A stretch of 51,240 nt of DNA from Vitreoscilla sp. (GTDB lineage Bacteria > Pseudomonadota > Gammaproteobacteria > Burkholderiales > Burkholderiaceae_C): assembly GCA_018780145.1 (NCBI GenBank), contig JADMKA010000063.1, positions 1 through 51,240 of the forward strand. The letters are read 5' to 3'. The notes below the pieces were generated by a model. That model did not search any database, was not told the DNA's origin, and saw nothing but the letters and a program-made list of their open reading frames with translations. How positions within the stretch are numbered: the first letter of the stretch is position 1; the number at the start of each line of letters is the position of its first letter. This document shows, in pieces, positions 1 through 9,353 of this stretch. The position numbers were made by a program, and so were the translations under genes.

Positions 1-3000
1 GGCTGCAGGTAGCGCATCATCGTGTGGATCTCGGCCATGGTGTTGGCCACCGGCGTCGCCGTCGCGAACACCACGCCGCGCTGCGCATGCCCATGGATCT
101 GCATCGTGTAGCGCGTCTTCAGGAACAAGTCGAACGCGCGCTCCGAGCTGGTCATCGGCAAGCCCGCCACCCTCGTCATCTTCGTGAACCGGTAGAGGTT
201 CTTGTGCAGATGCGCTTCATCCACGAATAGGCAATCGATGCCGAGTTGCTCCCACTTGAGCAGGTCATCCTTTTTCTTGTCGGACAGCAGCTTTTCCAGC
301 CTTGCTGCCCAGTTCTTCTTCATCGCCTCGAGCTGCTTGATGATCCGGTTGGATCGGTCGTTGCTCTTCTCTGCGCGTACCGCCATCTCTATCTCGTGAA
401 CGATTTCCTTGATGAAAGTCTCTGTGAATTGCGGCGACATCTTGATGCGCTCGAAGCTCGAGTGCGTGATGACCACCGCGTCCCAATCGCCCGTGGCGAT
501 GCGCGACACCAGCTCGCGCCGGCGGTCGCCTTCCAGGTCCTCTTTGCTCGCCATCAGCACCGATGCGTTCGGGTAGAGCCGAACGAACTCGGCTGTGTAC
601 TGGGCCAACATATGGTTCGGGACCACATGGCAGGGTTTGCTGACGAACCTCAGCCGGCGCAGTTCCATGCTCGCGATCACGCACACCGCCGTCTTGCCGG
701 CACCGACCACATGAAACAGCCCGGTGTTGCCGGACTGCACGATGCGCCAGACCGCATCGGGTTGATGCGGATGCAGCTCGTAGCAGCGTGAGAACCCCGG
801 CAGCTTCAGGTGCGAACCATCGAAGCGCCTCGGCCGCGTCGCGTTGAACAGATCGTTGTAGATTCTGCACAGCTTCTCGCGGCGCTCCGTGTCCTCGAAG
901 GCCCAGGCCGCGAAGCGCTCCTTGATCAAGCCCAGCTTCTCGCGCGCCGCCAGTGTCTCGTCGGGATTGACGAAATACCTGTCGGTCTCCGGGTCACGGT
1001 CCCGCACAGTCGGCACCTGCACGTTCAGCGCACACTGCACCAGCTCGATCGCGTTCATCCGTGAGGTGCCGAACTCCTGGGTCACCTTCACGTTCTGGCG
1101 CGCCTCCCACTCGCCGTACTTCACCGACCAGGCCCCGGCCTCGGCCGAGTAGCTCACCTGGCAGTCCTTGAGTTCCAGCACCTGCTGGACGAATTCCTCG
1201 ACGTCGATGGCCGGAATCCACACCGCACCCAGGCGCGGCTCAATGGCCGCGGGCAACAGGTCTTCCGGCTGCACCCTCTCCAACGCGTCGATGTTGCGCT
1301 GGTAAGCCGAGCCGGACATCGCCGCCTGCTTGAGCTTCGCCTTCACGTTGCCCGACAGGTAGTCGTCGGCTGCTCTCCACTCTCCGTCGGCGGGGTCAAG
1401 GAAGACTTGGCCCGCTTCGGCCAGCGCGTCCAGCACATCCTGTTCGGGCGCCGCCAGCAGCGCCGCCATGTAGGCCGGATCGACCCGGCCGCGCCACTGG
1501 ATGGACGCGGCCAGCGCTTCGGGCGGCTCGCCCGCCGTGCTCGGCTCCACCACCCGCGTCAACGTGCGCCGCGTGAACAGCGCCGCCTTGCGTGCCGTGT
1601 CGCTCTCTTCGTCGTAGTGCTCCAGTGACAGCAGCAGCGGGTAGTCCGGGTCACGCCGGAATGCCAGCGCATTGGCCCGCGTAGACAGATACCCGTGCTT
1701 GGCGACGTAACGGTCGTAGGTCCCGTTGAGCATGGCCCGCAGGTGTACCAGCCGCCTATCGTCGTCATGTGCAAGTTGCGCATCGAGCAGCGCTCGGGCA
1801 TGGTCGCGGATGGCGCACAGGCCCGTCACACGGGCGCGCTGCGTGGCGTTGAGCTGGTCATGAACGTCGACCATCTCGCTGCCCTCGACCCGATGCACCC
1901 GCCCCTGATGGAGGCGGTAGCTGCCAGGGCGCGCTCCGGCTTGCGCTGGGACGACCACTCGCAGTGGCGTTGTCTTGGCCACAGCAGGTTGGTACACGCC
2001 TGCAGGCAACTGTGCGATGCGCTCAAGCAGCGCAGTCTCGAGGTTGCCTTCAAAGACCGCGACCGGCACTTCTTCGTAGCCGTTGCTTTGGCGGCGAACG
2101 CGGCCGATGCAGAACTGGGGACTCTGCGCATACCAGGCGTTGATCTGAAGGTAGCGCTCGTGGCACTGCGGGTGCCGCAGGCTGTCGGGCAGGATGCCCA
2201 ACTCCACCCACTCGCTCGCCACTTCCTCGGCGCGATGCCGCTTGCGCAGGAACAGGATGTCAGTCTGCACATCCGTCGCAGCGAGTCCCGCGAATGCACC
2301 CTGCGGCAAGCGGATCGCACCCACCAGGTGAGCCTGCGCTGCGATGTACTCGCGTACGCCGTCGTACTGGGCATCCATCGTGTGGCTGCCGGTGATGAAG
2401 CACACCAGTCCGCCGGGCCGCACGAGGTCGAGCGCGCGGCCAAAGAAGTAGTTGTGGATGCTGAAACGGGCATAGGCCCGGTTGCTCACGTCGGCGACCT
2501 TGTACTTGCCGAAGGGGACGTTGCCGATCACCAGGTCGAACCAGTTGTCGGGCAACGCTGTCTTCTCGAACGGCGCGATCCGCACGTCCACGCCACCGGG
2601 CGCATAGAGCGCCTTGAGCAGGCGGCCGGACACCTGGTCGATCTCGATGGTCGTCGTCGTGCTGCGCTCGGCGAGCGCGCGCGGCATTGCACCGACGAAG
2701 TGCCCGACGCCAGCCGCGGGCTCCAGGATGCGTCCGCCGGTGAAGCCGAAACGCTCCACCGCCTGCCACATCGCCTCGATCACGTGGACCGCGGTGTAGT
2801 GGCTGTTGTTGACGGAGGCGCGCGCCGAGTCGTAGTCCTCGGCGCAGAGCTGTGCTTGCAGTCGCTGGGCGCGTTCGGCCCAGCTTCTGTCTTCGGCTTC
2901 GAGGTTGAAGCTCGCGGGCAGGCCGCCCCAACCGGTGTAGCGCAGCATGATCTGCCGCTCGGCTGTAGTGGCCGACCGCTCACTGGCTTCGATCTGTCGC

Positions 3001-3329
3001 AGCGTGTCGATGGCGGCCAGATTGGCCTCGAACTTCGCAACCGCGCCGGTCAGACCGTTCAGGTCGGAGCGTGTCAGCAGCGGCCAGACAACGCGGCCTG
3101 CGGTCTCGGAGGTCGCGGCGACCACGCGCCAGTTGGCGCGGACGTTCGCGGGAGATTGCTCCGGGTCGGCGTCGCCAGTGCCGGCGACAAGTGCCGTCTC
3201 GACAGGTTCAGCGGCTTGACCGGTGGTGGTTGATGAAGCGTTCGCCGTCAGGGACAACGGGGCAGGGGGCTCAGGCGTGTCCGGGTCGAACCCGGGCAGC
3301 CACATGGAAGGCGCGGTAGTGCGGGCCAT
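1..3329 (-). CDS. giant DNA N6-methylase / DEAD-DEAH helicase protein (partial, C-terminus off window)
   Basis: The frame is open from ATG at 3329 (GGAG 9 nt upstream on the minus strand) to base 1, giving 1109 residues with no stop, so the C-terminus lies outside. An N-terminal Rossmann methyltransferase has motif I ILEPAAGVGHF near residue 200 and the catalytic-loop variant NVPFG at residues 270-274. A superfamily-2 helicase follows, with Walker A GAGKT at 876-880, DEAH at 1037-1040 and motif III TATPVANT near the window edge. The layout matches the very large methylase-helicase proteins of conjugative islands, plasmids and phages (DarB-like), which are thought to protect incoming DNA; that role is inference. 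It is divergent from the PRTRC operon. Long plus-strand frames across it are antisense artefacts. Confidence 0.9.
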   Translation of the reverse strand, partial: MARTTAPSMWLPGFDPDTPEPPAPLSLTANASSTTTGQAAEPVETALVAGTGDADPEQSPANVRANWRVVAATSETAGRVVWPLLTRSDLNGLTGAVAKFEANLAAIDTLRQIEASERSATTAERQIMLRYTGWGGLPASFNLEAEDRSWAERAQRLQAQLCAEDYDSARASVNNSHYTAVHVIEAMWQAVERFGFTGGRILEPAAGVGHFVGAMPRALAERSTTTTIEIDQVSGRLLKALYAPGGVDVRIAPFEKTALPDNWFDLVIGNVPFGKYKVADVSNRAYARFSIHNYFFGRALDLVRPGGLVCFITGSHTMDAQYDGVREYIAAQAHLVGAIRLPQGAFAGLAATDVQTDILFLRKRHRAEEVASEWVELGILPDSLRHPQCHERYLQINAWYAQSPQFCIGRVRRQSNGYEEVPVAVFEGNLETALLERIAQLPAGVYQPAVAKTTPLRVVVPAQAGARPGSYRLHQGRVHRVEGSEMVDVHDQLNATQRARVTGLCAIRDHARALLDAQLAHDDDRRLVHLRAMLNGTYDRYVAKHGYLSTRANALAFRRDPDYPLLLSLEHYDEESDTARKAALFTRRTLTRVVEPSTAGEPPEALAASIQWRGRVDPAYMAALLAAPEQDVLDALAEAGQVFLDPADGEWRAADDYLSGNVKAKLKQAAMSGSAYQRNIDALERVQPEDLLPAAIEPRLGAVWIPAIDVEEFVQQVLELKDCQVSYSAEAGAWSVKYGEWEARQNVKVTQEFGTSRMNAIELVQCALNVQVPTVRDRDPETDRYFVNPDETLAAREKLGLIKERFAAWAFEDTERREKLCRIYNDLFNATRPRRFDGSHLKLPGFSRCYELHPHQPDAVWRIVQSGNTGLFHVVGAGKTAVCVIASMELRRLRFVSKPCHVVPNHMLAQYTAEFVRLYPNASVLMASKEDLEGDRRRELVSRIATGDWDAVVITHSSFERIKMSPQFTETFIKEIVHEIEMAVRAEKSNDRSNRIIKQLEAMKKNWAARLEKLLSDKKKDDLLKWEQLGIDCLFVDEAHLHKNLYRFTKMTRVAGLPMTSSERAFDLFLKTRYTMQIHGHAQRGVVFATATPVANTMAEIHTMMRYLQ

Positions 3330-4339
3330 CGGTGTGTTCTCCAAATGAATGGGGAACACGGCGACCCGTCGGGGAGGCGTGCTCCCCGGGTGGGTTGGGC
3401 AAGAGGGTCGTGGCGACCCGTGGGCAGTGGCTGGACGTGCAGGGACGTGCCGGTTCATGGCGAAGCCGCCAAGACCGACATGCGGTGTCGCTCGCGAGGT
3501 GCGTAGTGAACCGGCCGATGGGCATCGGCAGGCGCAGGACTCAGCTCGGCGCAGGGCGCGGAATCAGGTGGCAGCGGCGAAGCGCTGCCGGTTCTAGAAG
3601 GCGGGTAACGTCCGCAGCGCCCGATCCAAGTCGGGAGCGCTCCAAAGAGCGCGCGTGGCCAAAGCCGAATGCCTTCTCAGTGTGCAGGCCAACGCTCGAC
3701 GAGACCGGCCCGCCGACCAGCCGCCAGCGAAACTGCCATCGAATCGGTGGGCTTGTGGGTGGCGATTGGGTTCGCCGACCGCGGGGCTGCCATGGCGCCT
3801 CGACGTTTGTGAGGCAGGGCTCAGCGCAGGTGAACCGGAGAGGGGCTTGCACAGCAGCCGCGCTGCGCGAAGCTGCTCGCATGGACAAGAGTGGGCGCGT
3901 CGCGTTGGAGCTCGCGGCTGGGTACAACACCTGGGATGACTTCTTCAAGACCTCCGGGCTGGACGCCGTTCGCGCCTGCGCCGGCAACGTCTGGGTGGTT
4001 TGGAACCCGCAGACCTTGGTTCTCTTTCGCAGGCTGACGTACCGCGAAGCCATCCGGCAACTCTGCGCGCAGTTCGACCGTGATGGCCCCGACCACGGCT
4101 ACAACGCGATGGTGTCGGACTCTGTCGGCATCTGGTTGGGGCCGCGAGGCCAACGGCGCCAACCTCAGACGTATTCAGGATCATCTGCGCCGGCCGCAGC
4201 GCTCGCTGAAGCGCTGCGTGCGCACTGTGCAATCGCCGTTGGTGCGCTCCGTCCCTTCGACGGCATGCCCTTGAAGACCTCGCAGGCGCTGGACCATGAA
4301 GCATGCCCCTTGCGGGTCGCAACCCAGGAGAACCAAGCC
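3330..4339. other. 1 kb leader between helicase and parB; no confident gene
   Basis: This is the divergent spacer between the helicase and the PRTRC operon, so it should hold promoters for both. The parB frame stays open upstream through the whole stretch. From ATG 3881 to about 4150 it reads plausibly (aromatic-rich, for example WVVWNPQTLVLF), so it may be a remnant gene or an N-terminal extension of ParB. The rest is Arg/Ala/Pro/Gly-rich in every frame, as expected of non-coding GC-rich DNA. A 6-bp GGGGAG/CTCCCC hairpin lies near 3374-3390. Confidence 0.4.
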
Positions 4340-6127
4340 GTGCAACTGACTTTATCGATCGCGAAAATCGTGCAGGGGAAGAATCCCCGCGAGTACTTCG
4401 ATCCCGACGAGATGGCCGAACTCGAAGAAGGCATCCGCGCCTTTGGCGTGATCGAGCCCATCATCGTCCGCCCCGTTCCTGGCACGGACCTCTTCGAACT
4501 CATCGCCGGCGAGCGCCGTTGCCGGGCGGCAAAGAACGTATTCGGCGACACCTACGACATGCCCGTCGTCATCCGCGAAGCCAGCGACGCCGACAGCGAG
4601 GCCATCGCGTTGATCGAGAACTACCACCGCGCCGGCATGTCGGTGGCCGAAGAAGCGCGCACCGCGCAGCGGCAACTGCTGCGCAACAGGGGCGACAAGG
4701 CGGAAACCGCACGCAACCTGGGCTGGTCACGCGACGTGCTGGAAGGCCGTCTTGCGCTGATGGCTTGCACGCCGGCCGTGCTCAAGGCACTGGCGCATCG
4801 ACAGATCATGCTGGGGCACGCCGAACTGCTGGCGGGCGTGCCCCCGGAAAAGCAGGACACGGTGCTGTCCGCCATCGTCGCGCACAAGGTGCCGGTCGCG
4901 GTGCTCAAGGCGCAGTTGGGCCAGTACGTGCGGCGACTGGCGGACGCCATCTTCGACACCGCGCCGTGCACCGGATGCTCACACAACTCAGCGCGGCAGG
5001 CAGGGCTGTTCTCCGAGTCTCTCGGCGAGGGCTACTGCCAGCATCCCACTCACTTCGACGAACTGACCTTGCAGGCCGTGGACGCCAGGGCGGCGGCGTT
5101 GAAGGACGAGTACCCGGTGATCCGGGTCGTGAAGATCACCGATGGGTTTGAGTCGTTGCCGGTTTCGGCGGAGGGAGCGTTCGGGGTCGGCGACGTACAG
5201 TACGCGTCGTGCCAAGGATGCGAGTCGTTCGGCTGCGCCGTCTCAGCCATGCCCGGATCGTATGGTGCGGTCACACGGTCGCTCTGCTTCGACGCCGATT
5301 GCAACAGCCTGAAGGTCGCGGCATGGCGCAAGGTGCAGCGCGAAACGGTCTCGGGGCCGGCGCCACTCGCCGACAGGGGCCTGGAGAAGGGTCGTGCGCA
5401 TAAGGGTGCGAAGCGGACCCCGGGCCCCGTCAAGCCGGCGGCAGTGCAGAAAGCATCGAACCAGACGCCTCAGCGCGTAGTGGATCACCGCATCGCGCAG
5501 TGGCGCCGATGGGTCGCCAACGCGCTCATGACGCAGCCTGAACGCAACCACCGCGTCCTGATCGCGCTCGCCCTGGCAGGGCGCGGCAGCGACCTTCGCA
5601 GCGAACAGTTTGCCAAGGTGGCCGACAAGCTTGCCGGAGCGGCAAGCCGGTTCCAGTCCAACCTCGGAGGACACCTGCGCCGCGCGCATGCCATCGAGGC
5701 GGATCGCCTGGACAAGCTCGTGCACGCGGTGACCGCATCCGCAGCTTTCGGGGTCGATGTCCGCAACCTCGAGCTGCTACTGAGTTACCTGGAGGTTGAC
5801 GAGGCGCGCTGCTTCCAACTGGACAAGGCCTTCCTCGATCTGTTCACGATGAGCGAACTCGAGAGCCTCGCCGACGAACTTGGCTTGAAGCGGGTGATGG
5901 GTCAGGGTTTCAAGGCGGTGCGGGCTGGCAAGAAGGCCGAGTTCATCGCGGCGCTGCTGGCGGTCAAGGGATTCGAGTACCGGGGCGCGGTGCCGCAGGT
6001 CATGCGCTACCCGCGCCATGACGTCATCGGCGCCAATATCGATGAGCAGCAGACGCCGCCCGGGGACACCGGTGATGGCACTGCCGATGCGCAGTCCGAC
6101 GAAGAAACACAGGCCCTGGCAGCGTGA
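4340..6127 (+). CDS. PRTRC system ParB-family protein
   Basis: 595 residues from GTG 4340, chosen because CAGGAG lies 8-9 nt upstream and the family N-terminus (QLTLSIAKIVQGKNPREYF) starts here. The N-terminal ParB/Srx domain carries the box GERRCRA at residues 57-63, and a helix-turn-helix linker region follows. A Cys-rich segment with CTGC at 210-213 and a second SCQGCESFGC cluster near 291-300 suggests bound metal. ParB-like proteins bind centromere-like DNA or hydrolyse CTP; in PRTRC loci the exact role is unknown. It is the first gene of an operon with E, C, F, B, A and ThiF. No parA is adjacent; the actin-like protein D at 30265 is the likely motor partner (inference). Confidence 0.92.
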   Translation: MQLTLSIAKIVQGKNPREYFDPDEMAELEEGIRAFGVIEPIIVRPVPGTDLFELIAGERRCRAAKNVFGDTYDMPVVIREASDADSEAIALIENYHRAGMSVAEEARTAQRQLLRNRGDKAETARNLGWSRDVLEGRLALMACTPAVLKALAHRQIMLGHAELLAGVPPEKQDTVLSAIVAHKVPVAVLKAQLGQYVRRLADAIFDTAPCTGCSHNSARQAGLFSESLGEGYCQHPTHFDELTLQAVDARAAALKDEYPVIRVVKITDGFESLPVSAEGAFGVGDVQYASCQGCESFGCAVSAMPGSYGAVTRSLCFDADCNSLKVAAWRKVQRETVSGPAPLADRGLEKGRAHKGAKRTPGPVKPAAVQKASNQTPQRVVDHRIAQWRRWVANALMTQPERNHRVLIALALAGRGSDLRSEQFAKVADKLAGAASRFQSNLGGHLRRAHAIEADRLDKLVHAVTASAAFGVDVRNLELLLSYLEVDEARCFQLDKAFLDLFTMSELESLADELGLKRVMGQGFKAVRAGKKAEFIAALLAVKGFEYRGAVPQVMRYPRHDVIGANIDEQQTPPGDTGDGTADAQSDEETQALAA

Positions 6128-6186
6128 CGCCGGCACAGGCCGCGCTCGCCGTACAGGCACTGGACACACATGGGACGCCCCATAGG

Positions 6187-6209
6187 ATGAATTCATGGGG
6201 TGTACCCAT
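6187..6209. promoter_or_regulatory. nested palindromes upstream of PRTRC E (possible operator)
   Basis: A perfect 10-bp palindrome, ATGAATTCAT (6187-6196), overlaps an ATGGG/CCCAT inverted repeat with a 5-nt spacer (6195-6209). Both lie just before the AAGGAG ribosome site of gene E. Operator function is inference. Confidence 0.3.
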
Positions 6210-6225
6210 TCAAGGAGTGGATGAC

Positions 6226-6699
6226 ATGACGATGTTCGAAGAACTGCATGCGCTGGCGACTGGCGCGACCCTCACGATGATCGTGAGTGCCGACGAGAAG
6301 ACCGGCCGAATGACGGTCCACGTAATTCCGAAGCCGAAGAAAGACGTGGACGAGCCGGCGCTGACCAAGGCGCTGAGTCTCACAGCCACGCCGCAGGAGT
6401 TCGACGCCGGCTTCGTGGAAGCGCTGCGTGGCTACCGCGAAGTGCGGCACAGCCTCGCCGAACAGGCCGAGGCCACCAAGGAAGTTCTGGAAGCCGCCAA
6501 GCAGGCCTCAGTCAAGAAAGCTGGAGACGCTGCATCCAAGGCGTCGAAGCCCGCTGCTCCGGCGAGCAGCGCGCCAGGCGCGACAGCACCTGCAATTCAA
6601 GTGTCGAGTACGACCGAGGACGACGAGACCGGGGACCAGGCCCAGGCGCCAGCGGCGGCCATTGCCAGTGGCAGCGCGCCGCTCGACCTGTTCGGCTGA
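6226..6699 (+). CDS. PRTRC system protein E
   Basis: 157 residues. ATG 6226 is chosen because AAGGAG (6212-6217) lies 8 nt upstream; the in-frame upstream codons overlap the end of parB and look non-coding. The N-terminal 95 residues form a compact domain (start MTMFEELHALATGATLTMIV). The rest is a low-complexity Ala/Ser/Thr-rich tail ending in PLDLFG. The C-terminal LDLFG resembles the clamp-binding-type hydrophobic tails seen in some replication proteins, which is only a suggestion. It is recognised as PRTRC E from its sequence and its place between ParB and C. Function unknown. Confidence 0.85.
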   Translation: MTMFEELHALATGATLTMIVSADEKTGRMTVHVIPKPKKDVDEPALTKALSLTATPQEFDAGFVEALRGYREVRHSLAEQAEATKEVLEAAKQASVKKAGDAASKASKPAAPASSAPGATAPAIQVSSTTEDDETGDQAQAPAAAIASGSAPLDLFG

Positions 6700-6842
6700 A
6701 ATAGAGGCAGCGCCCCAGCCCGCTGCGGCGACTCGTCCGCGCGGTGGACTTGATGACCTGCCGTCCGCTGAGAGACTGACCGCAGGGCAACCGAGACGCG
6801 GTTGCCGCCCATGACGCCATAAGCAGAACAGAAGGAGAAGCG

Positions 6843-7283
6843 ATGTCCATCGAAGTTCACGAAATCCAGCGGCGATTCCGCTACAACGGCATCCTGCTGC
6901 CGGATGTGCCGGGGCTGGAGCCCCGCGAGGTACGCGACCTGTACAGCGCGCAGTATCCCGAACTCGTCAGCGCCGAGATCGAGCCCGGCGAAGTGCGCGA
7001 CGGCGTGCAGGAGTTCAGCTTTCGCAAGGCCGTGGGCACCAAGGGCGCGACCCACCGCAAGGACAATCGCCTCGCCGCCTTGTCGGCGCAGGTCGAAGCT
7101 CAAGTCGGTGGCGAGGTCGGTGGTGCAGAAGGCAAGCTCACCGGCCCGATGGGCCGCAAGGCCGTGATGCAGTGCGCGCAGGCCTGGAGTGCGTTCGCCC
7201 ACCGTACCCACGCGGGCAGGGCGCAGGACCGCGACACATCGAGGATCGTGCCGCCCAGCGAAACGCTGGCACCGCTGCCGTGA
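6843..7283 (+). CDS. PRTRC system protein C, ubiquitin-like, with long C-terminal tail
   Basis: 146 residues from ATG 6843, with AGAAGGAG just upstream. Residues 1-68 match the PRTRC C / prokaryotic ubiquitin-like (beta-grasp) family, with FRYNG near residue 12 and YPEL near 39, ending at VGTKG (64-68). From memory, typical members stop about at this Gly. This one continues for 78 residues with Ala/Gly-rich sequence of unclear fold. If the Ubl must expose its C-terminal Gly, the JAMM protease of the same operon (protein A) could trim the tail. The end overlaps the start of gene F. The possibility that the tail is a natural extension of no consequence cannot be excluded. Confidence 0.88.
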   Translation: MSIEVHEIQRRFRYNGILLPDVPGLEPREVRDLYSAQYPELVSAEIEPGEVRDGVQEFSFRKAVGTKGATHRKDNRLAALSAQVEAQVGGEVGGAEGKLTGPMGRKAVMQCAQAWSAFAHRTHAGRAQDRDTSRIVPPSETLAPLP

Positions 7284-8287
7284 ACGGTGTGATGACGCTG
7301 CCGCGCCTTGCGGCAGCGATTCCCAAGTCACTGGTCCCCACGCCATTAGCCAAGGCCAACGCCACCGTGTCGAGCTTCCTGATCGAGGCGGGAGCCATCC
7401 GGGAAGGCGACCTCCCGGCGGCGTGGGATGACACGTTGCGCGTGTGCGAACAGGCGCTGGACGCCTGGATCCAGCGCCAGATCGGGCCGCTGCACTGTCT
7501 GTCGCCCTGCTTCGTGATGGGCGCGGTGGGCGAGGGCGGTGCCTACGTGATGCCACGCACGGATGCCCCGCCGCGCTACAGCGCTCTTGACCTCTACTGG
7601 TACGAGACGCGCGAACACGAATGGCCCATCGGCGAGGGGCTGGAGGCGCTGGAGCGGGCCTGTGTGGGACTCGGCGCCGCCGTGCTCAAGGTCATGGCCG
7701 AGAGGAGCCGCTTCGTCTACCCGCTGTTCACCCCTGACATCGCCTGCGACGTGGCGACCTACGTGTACTGGTGCGGCGAGGAAAACGAAGAAGTCGCGCT
7801 GGACATGCAGTGCGGGGAGGATGAGGAGGCGAGGGCGGCGATGCGCGAAGAGATGGTCACGAGCCAGACGCTGACCCAGGCGTATCCCGACTGGGCCCGG
7901 CACTGGCCACGGGGCAGTTCAAGGGCGCGGCGCGCGCCAAGTCTGTCAAGCATGGCACGCAAGCTCGACGATCCAAAGGCCCAGCAAGTCGCCGCCGACG
8001 CGCTCGCGCTGTCTCGCTTGCGGATCGAAGACGAGTTCCGGCCCGACATCGACGGCGAATACATCGGCTTCGGCGCCGTGCTGTCCTGGCGCGAGAGCGA
8101 CGTGACGGTGCGCATCTACGACGACTTGCTGAACCTCGCACATGAGGCCGAGTTCTGCGACCGCATCGGCGAGTTGCAGATGCCGCTGAACGAGCCGCAC
8201 CGCATGGCCGATTGGCAGCGGACCATGCGCACACGCTTCAAGGCCATCGGGCTCATCGACCGCTTGATCCACCAGCTTTCGGGGTGA
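7280..8287 (+). CDS. PRTRC system protein F
   Basis: 335 residues from GTG 7280, which overlaps the stop of gene C as GTGA; an in-frame ATG at 7292 is the alternative start. It is a mostly helical protein without obvious catalytic motifs (N-terminus MTLPRLAAAIPKSL after the alternative start; C-terminus FKAIGLIDRLIHQLSG). It is recognised as PRTRC protein F by sequence character and position between C and B. Members of the associated ubiquitin-like operons carry such alpha-helical proteins of unknown role. Tight coupling to C suggests coordinated amounts. Confidence 0.85.
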   Translation: MNGVMTLPRLAAAIPKSLVPTPLAKANATVSSFLIEAGAIREGDLPAAWDDTLRVCEQALDAWIQRQIGPLHCLSPCFVMGAVGEGGAYVMPRTDAPPRYSALDLYWYETREHEWPIGEGLEALERACVGLGAAVLKVMAERSRFVYPLFTPDIACDVATYVYWCGEENEEVALDMQCGEDEEARAAMREEMVTSQTLTQAYPDWARHWPRGSSRARRAPSLSSMARKLDDPKAQQVAADALALSRLRIEDEFRPDIDGEYIGFGAVLSWRESDVTVRIYDDLLNLAHEAEFCDRIGELQMPLNEPHRMADWQRTMRTRFKAIGLIDRLIHQLSG

Positions 8288-8346
8288 GACTGAAGGCTGG
8301 AATTCGAAGCACACGACGTGCGACGACTACGGTCTTGGAGACGACG

Positions 8347-8601
8347 ATGAGAACCGAAAGATTGCTGCGAGTCAGCTACTCGACCGGGGACGCCAGACAG
8401 GCGTTGAAGCAACTGGTCCCGTCCATGGCGTCGGGATTCAACGTCAACGCCGTCCACGGCATCTGTTCAGTGAACGGCGCAGATGCGAAGGCGCTCGCGG
8501 ACTTGCTCGCGGAGCGCATCGCGTTGCGCCTCGAAAGCGCGAAGGCGCGCAGGAAGCAGCGCGGCGCAGGCACGAATCCTGGCCAGCCGTCGAATCCGTG
8601 A
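8347..8601 (+). CDS. small conserved-looking protein between PRTRC F and B
   Basis: 84 residues from ATG 8347 with GGAG 6 nt upstream (8337-8340). The stop overlaps the ATG of gene B (TGATG), so it is translated with the operon. The sequence (start MRTERLLRVSYSTGDARQAL) contains two short helices with a hydrophobic centre and a basic, Pro-ending tail. I do not recognise a family. It may be a PRTRC accessory or a DNA-binding adaptor; neither is shown. Confidence 0.7.
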   Translation: MRTERLLRVSYSTGDARQALKQLVPSMASGFNVNAVHGICSVNGADAKALADLLAERIALRLESAKARRKQRGAGTNPGQPSNP

Positions 8602-9353
8602 TGGACCTGAACACCATGAACCAAGCCGAGTTTTCGATCAGGACGCAGACGGATGGCATCCTGCGTCTGGATCGGGCGGTGCTGATCTACCACGGGGCCT
8701 CGGGCAGCGCCTTCGCGACGGTGCATGAGGTCGAGGAGATGGAGGGCGAGTCGGTGATCGGGGCCGGTCAGGCAATGACGCCGCGTGCCGCCATCGATCT
8801 GGCGCGTGCCCTGAACAAGAATGTGTCGCATGGCGGCTTCCTGCCTGAGACGGTGCTCTACATGGACGGCGATCTGCTGGTGTGGTGGCTGCCGCCGGGC
8901 AAGCGGCACATCGCGCTTCGGACCGAAGGCCACGAAGAACAGATGGGGGCTGTCGAACGAGGCGAGACAGTGTCCCACCCCGGGCTGGTGTTCGCGGCTT
9001 CGAGCCGCGTGTGGAAGGTCTGGGCCGTCAAGGGCGGCGCCCGGCCCACACCCGCCACGCCGCTGTTCCAGGCGCCGTACTTCAACGTCTACCCGAACGG
9101 TGACATCTGCCAAGGCAACGCGCCCCGGCCCGAGGGCACCACGGCCGAGAAGATCGGGGCCTGGAACGATGCTTTCCTGCGCTCCTACTTCACCCACCCC
9201 AACACCCAGGGCAAGTTGGTCAGCTACCGGGGCGGCGCCTACGCGTTCTGGCGCGACATGCTGGACGGCAAGTTTGGCCGCTTTCCCGAGCGTGTCCTGT
9301 TGGATTCGAAGCAGACGCTCGGTGCGCTGCTCGGCGCGAAGGAGGGCGCGTGA
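8601..9353 (+). CDS. PRTRC system protein B (E2-like family)
   Basis: 250 residues from ATG 8601, overlapping the previous stop; GTG 8598 is an in-frame alternative. Sequence and order match PRTRC protein B, which Pfam groups with prokaryotic E2-like family D. The Cys in YPNGDICQGN (about residue 172) is the obvious candidate for the E2-like thioester cysteine, though this is inference. Context supports a conjugation cascade: a Ubl (C) upstream, a JAMM protease (A) overlapping downstream and an E1-like enzyme (ThiF) after that. Confidence 0.88.
   Translation: MDLNTMNQAEFSIRTQTDGILRLDRAVLIYHGASGSAFATVHEVEEMEGESVIGAGQAMTPRAAIDLARALNKNVSHGGFLPETVLYMDGDLLVWWLPPGKRHIALRTEGHEEQMGAVERGETVSHPGLVFAASSRVWKVWAVKGGARPTPATPLFQAPYFNVYPNGDICQGNAPRPEGTTAEKIGAWNDAFLRSYFTHPNTQGKLVSYRGGAYAFWRDMLDGKFGRFPERVLLDSKQTLGALLGAKEGA

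Noticed and set aside
1695-3233. 512-codon plus-strand open frame across the helicase region
   Set aside because: It is antisense to the methylase/helicase, whose motifs (NVPFG, GAGKT, DEAH) read continuously on the minus strand; its own translation has no recognisable motif.
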